Below are positions 5,881 to 7,167 of a stretch of 7,167 bases of DNA, one piece after another. The stretch is from Gammaproteobacteria bacterium. GTDB lineage: Bacteria > Pseudomonadota > Gammaproteobacteria > SZUA-229. The notes below the pieces were generated by a model that worked only from the letters and a program-made list of their open reading frames with translations, was not told where the DNA came from and did no database searches. Location: contig JAGLQT010000072.1 in NCBI GenBank assembly GCA_023136715.1, positions 1 to 7,167 on the forward strand. Direction: 5' to 3'. How positions within the stretch are numbered: position 1 is the first letter of the stretch; the number at the start of each line of letters is the position of its first letter. The position numbers were made by a program, and so were the translations under genes.

Positions 5881-6579
5881 TTAATCCGTAATCTTCTCGC
5901 GCAAGGCATCACGATCGAACCACCACTGATCCTGTGGCACAATCGCACCCAATACCAGCGATAACCGCGGCAGAAAAATTTCCGGGTCAAGCAACTGAAG
6001 TTTTTCCAGCCAGGCATCCATTTCTTCCTGATTATTAATACCTGAATGTTCACGCGCCGCATTGGCCAATAATTGATTGGTCACAAAAGTCATACTCTTG
6101 TGCTTTTCACCTTCAGTACGAATGTCTGCAATATAGTGCGCCACAATTGCCGCTACCGCTGCACCATCGGCCTTTCCTGGTGTTTCATCAACCACATACC
6201 CCAGCATATTGATCGATAACTGCGGATCAATCGGGTAAGTTACTGCCAACCAGACACCCTGCCCCAGAGCACTCAATGAAGCGGGCTGACCACTTTGATA
6301 GAGCACATCGCAACATTGTACCGCCGCTTCCCATTGCTCATTTTCAATAAAAACATCAAATGCCTCACGTGCAACTTCCCAACATTCTTCTGCCCGGCCG
6401 ACACCAACCAGAGCCTCGGCAATGTCTAATTTCAAATGCGCGCGATCAAGCTCGCTGGCATCATCCGACAGCTCATCCAGTGCTTTTTGCTTTTCTGCCA
6501 GATAATTGTTCAGGTACTCTATGGATTCTTCCGAATCGGTACTTTGCAGTAATTCGTTTATTGTCTCGTTGCTAGCCAT
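5881..6579 (-). CDS. Conserved hypothetical helical (possibly TPR-like) protein, 232 aa
   Basis: The function is unknown. The sequence is dominated by amphipathic helices. YLNNYLAEKQKALDELSD, AHLKLDIAEALVGVGRAEECW and WEAAVQCCDVLYQSGQP have the small-residue and aromatic spacing of tetratricopeptide-like helix pairs, but I cannot count clean 34-residue units. Notable motifs are GQGVWLAVTYPIDP (about 106-119), VVDETPGKADGAAVAAIVAHYIADIRTEG, and the C-terminal QWWFDRDALREKI. The protein is strongly acidic, with no signal peptide or transmembrane span, so it is probably a cytoplasmic protein-protein interaction factor. The ATG at 6579 has GGTGAG just upstream, closer than ideal. I recall relatives in other gammaproteobacteria, all unnamed. 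It converges with the repeat-protein gene (23 bp between stops) and lies 117 bp downstream of the receiver-like gene on the same strand. Confidence 0.86.
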   Translation of the reverse strand: MASNETINELLQSTDSEESIEYLNNYLAEKQKALDELSDDASELDRAHLKLDIAEALVGVGRAEECWEVAREAFDVFIENEQWEAAVQCCDVLYQSGQPASLSALGQGVWLAVTYPIDPQLSINMLGYVVDETPGKADGAAVAAIVAHYIADIRTEGEKHKSMTFVTNQLLANAAREHSGINNQEEMDAWLEKLQLLDPEIFLPRLSLVLGAIVPQDQWWFDRDALREKITD

Positions 6580-6666
6580 GGCTCACCGCCTATTACATAA
6601 TCAAGAGCCGCTTTTTACTTGATATTGCCGAACAAATACAAGCAAAAAATGGCGGGTTAAATAAAG

Positions 6667-6681
6667 TTTGATTCAATCAAA
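6667..6681. repeat. 15-bp palindrome between two minus-strand genes
   Basis: TTTGATT-C-AATCAAA is a perfect inverted repeat with 7-bp arms around one base. It lies 15 bp past the stop of the receiver-like gene and about 88 bp before the start of the 232-residue gene. With no loop and no T-run it is a poor terminator; a dimeric regulator's operator is possible. An arm of this length is expected by chance about once in a window this size, so the significance is low. Confidence 0.25.
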
Positions 6682-6696
6682 TCAGCAAATAAGTCG

Positions 6697-7083
6697 CTAT
6701 TCTACCAGCGCTTGCTTCAAGGCACACTGCAGATCTTTTTCATCCAGCGGAAATGGTAAAGAAGCAAAGACCTCAAATCTTTCCAGAAACCGAGCGTACT
6801 GGTGTTGATATTCCCGTTCATAAAACACGATCATTTTTGCATCGACCACGCCCTGGGCCGATGACAGCACCGTCTCAAGGCTACTGGTACGATCACGGAA
6901 ATCTGACTGGAAATTAAATTCTGAAACAATGACGGCTGGCTTATGCTGACGAATCAACTTAACAGCCTTGCGAACACTGTCAGTTTTTACTACTTCATAA
7001 CCCGTGTTCTTATATAAGCTGGTAAAATCCGGATAACCGCCCAACTCTGTAATGGCTAACAATGTGACTTTTGAATTTGGCAT
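6697..7083 (-). CDS. Degenerate response-regulator receiver-like protein, 128 aa
   Basis: The length and strand/helix order fit a stand-alone CheY-like receiver domain: strand VTLLAIT (6-12), strand YEVVKTDS (29-36), helix VRKAVKLIRQH, strand AVIVSEF (50-56), strand AKMIVFYE (82-89), strand EVFASLPF (104-111) and helix EKDLQCALKQAL. Alignment by eye with CheY puts E55 where the phosphorylated Asp should be (VSEFNF against ISDWNM) and L109 where the invariant Lys of the KPF motif should be. The acidic pair after strand 1 is reduced to a single glutamate (ITELGG). It therefore probably cannot be phosphorylated in the usual way. There is no output domain. The ATG at 7083 has only a weak GGGA about 12 nt upstream. 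Receiver ancestry is inferred from the pattern; another Rossmann-like fold is possible. No histidine kinase gene is in the window. Confidence 0.78.
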   Translation of the reverse strand: MPNSKVTLLAITELGGYPDFTSLYKNTGYEVVKTDSVRKAVKLIRQHKPAVIVSEFNFQSDFRDRTSSLETVLSSAQGVVDAKMIVFYEREYQHQYARFLERFEVFASLPFPLDEKDLQCALKQALVE

Positions 7084-7132
7084 TGATCTTTAAATTCCCA
7101 TAATCTCTGAATAAAAACTCGAAGGCAAGCTC

Positions 7133-7167
7133 ATGGCAGGAAAACTAACAGAACCCAAAGTTATCTC
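7133..7167 (+). CDS. Start of an unidentified gene (partial, 11 codons)
   Basis: An ATG at 7133 is preceded by GAAGG (7121-7125) at an ideal 7-nt spacing. The frame stays open to the right edge and reads MAGKLTEPKVI. The gene is divergent from the receiver-like gene, with a 49-bp spacer between the two starts. Too little is present to identify the product; the call rests on the ribosome binding site, the position and the lack of a competing gene. Confidence 0.55.
   Translation, partial: MAGKLTEPKVI

Noticed and set aside
5835..6062. A 75-codon minus-strand frame overlapping the end of the 232-residue gene
   Set aside because: It is in another frame of the same strand, is very rich in Arg, Trp and Lys, and contradicts the well-formed C-terminus of the real gene.

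Overview
The window looks like chromosomal DNA of a gammaproteobacterium with moderate GC content. The 2-oxoglutarate dehydrogenase E1 gene is of the long proteobacterial (E. coli SucA) type, and the small uncharacterised proteins resemble ones I associate with environmental, often sulfur- or methane-oxidising, gammaproteobacteria. That lineage hint is recollection, not something shown here. I see no mobile element, rRNA, tRNA, CRISPR array or phage gene.

Layout. Positions 1-1842 (minus) hold the first 614 codons of sucA; the rest lies beyond the left edge. A short divergent spacer separates sucA from a conserved hypothetical gene (1961-2371, plus). That gene overlaps tail-to-tail with a NUDT15/MutT-like Nudix hydrolase (2292-2774, minus). 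Divergent from the Nudix gene is a glyoxalase II-like metallo-beta-lactamase-fold hydrolase (2911-3630, plus). Next comes a compact minus-strand run of three small genes of unknown function (4710 down to 3640), spaced 15 and 27 bp apart and so probably one operon; the middle protein has six cysteines in its first 56 residues. A divergent spacer leads to two plus-strand genes: a 91-residue conserved hypothetical (4855-5130) and a 212-residue protein (5219-5857) built from a small alpha/beta N-terminal domain and four exact-length 27-residue tandem repeats. Facing these are a 232-residue alpha-helical protein (5881-6579, minus) and a 128-residue degenerate response-regulator receiver domain (6697-7083, minus). 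The first codons of another plus-strand gene start at 7133.

How they fit together. sucA (TCA cycle), the Nudix enzyme and the MBL enzyme (metabolite or nucleotide clean-up) are housekeeping genes. From 3640 to 7083 there are seven consecutive genes with no function I can assign. All are small, apparently cytoplasmic (no signal peptides or membrane segments) and mostly acidic. The most distinctive are the Cys-rich three-gene operon, the 27-residue repeat protein and the receiver-like protein with Glu in place of the phosphorylatable Asp. No sequence evidence proves that they act together.
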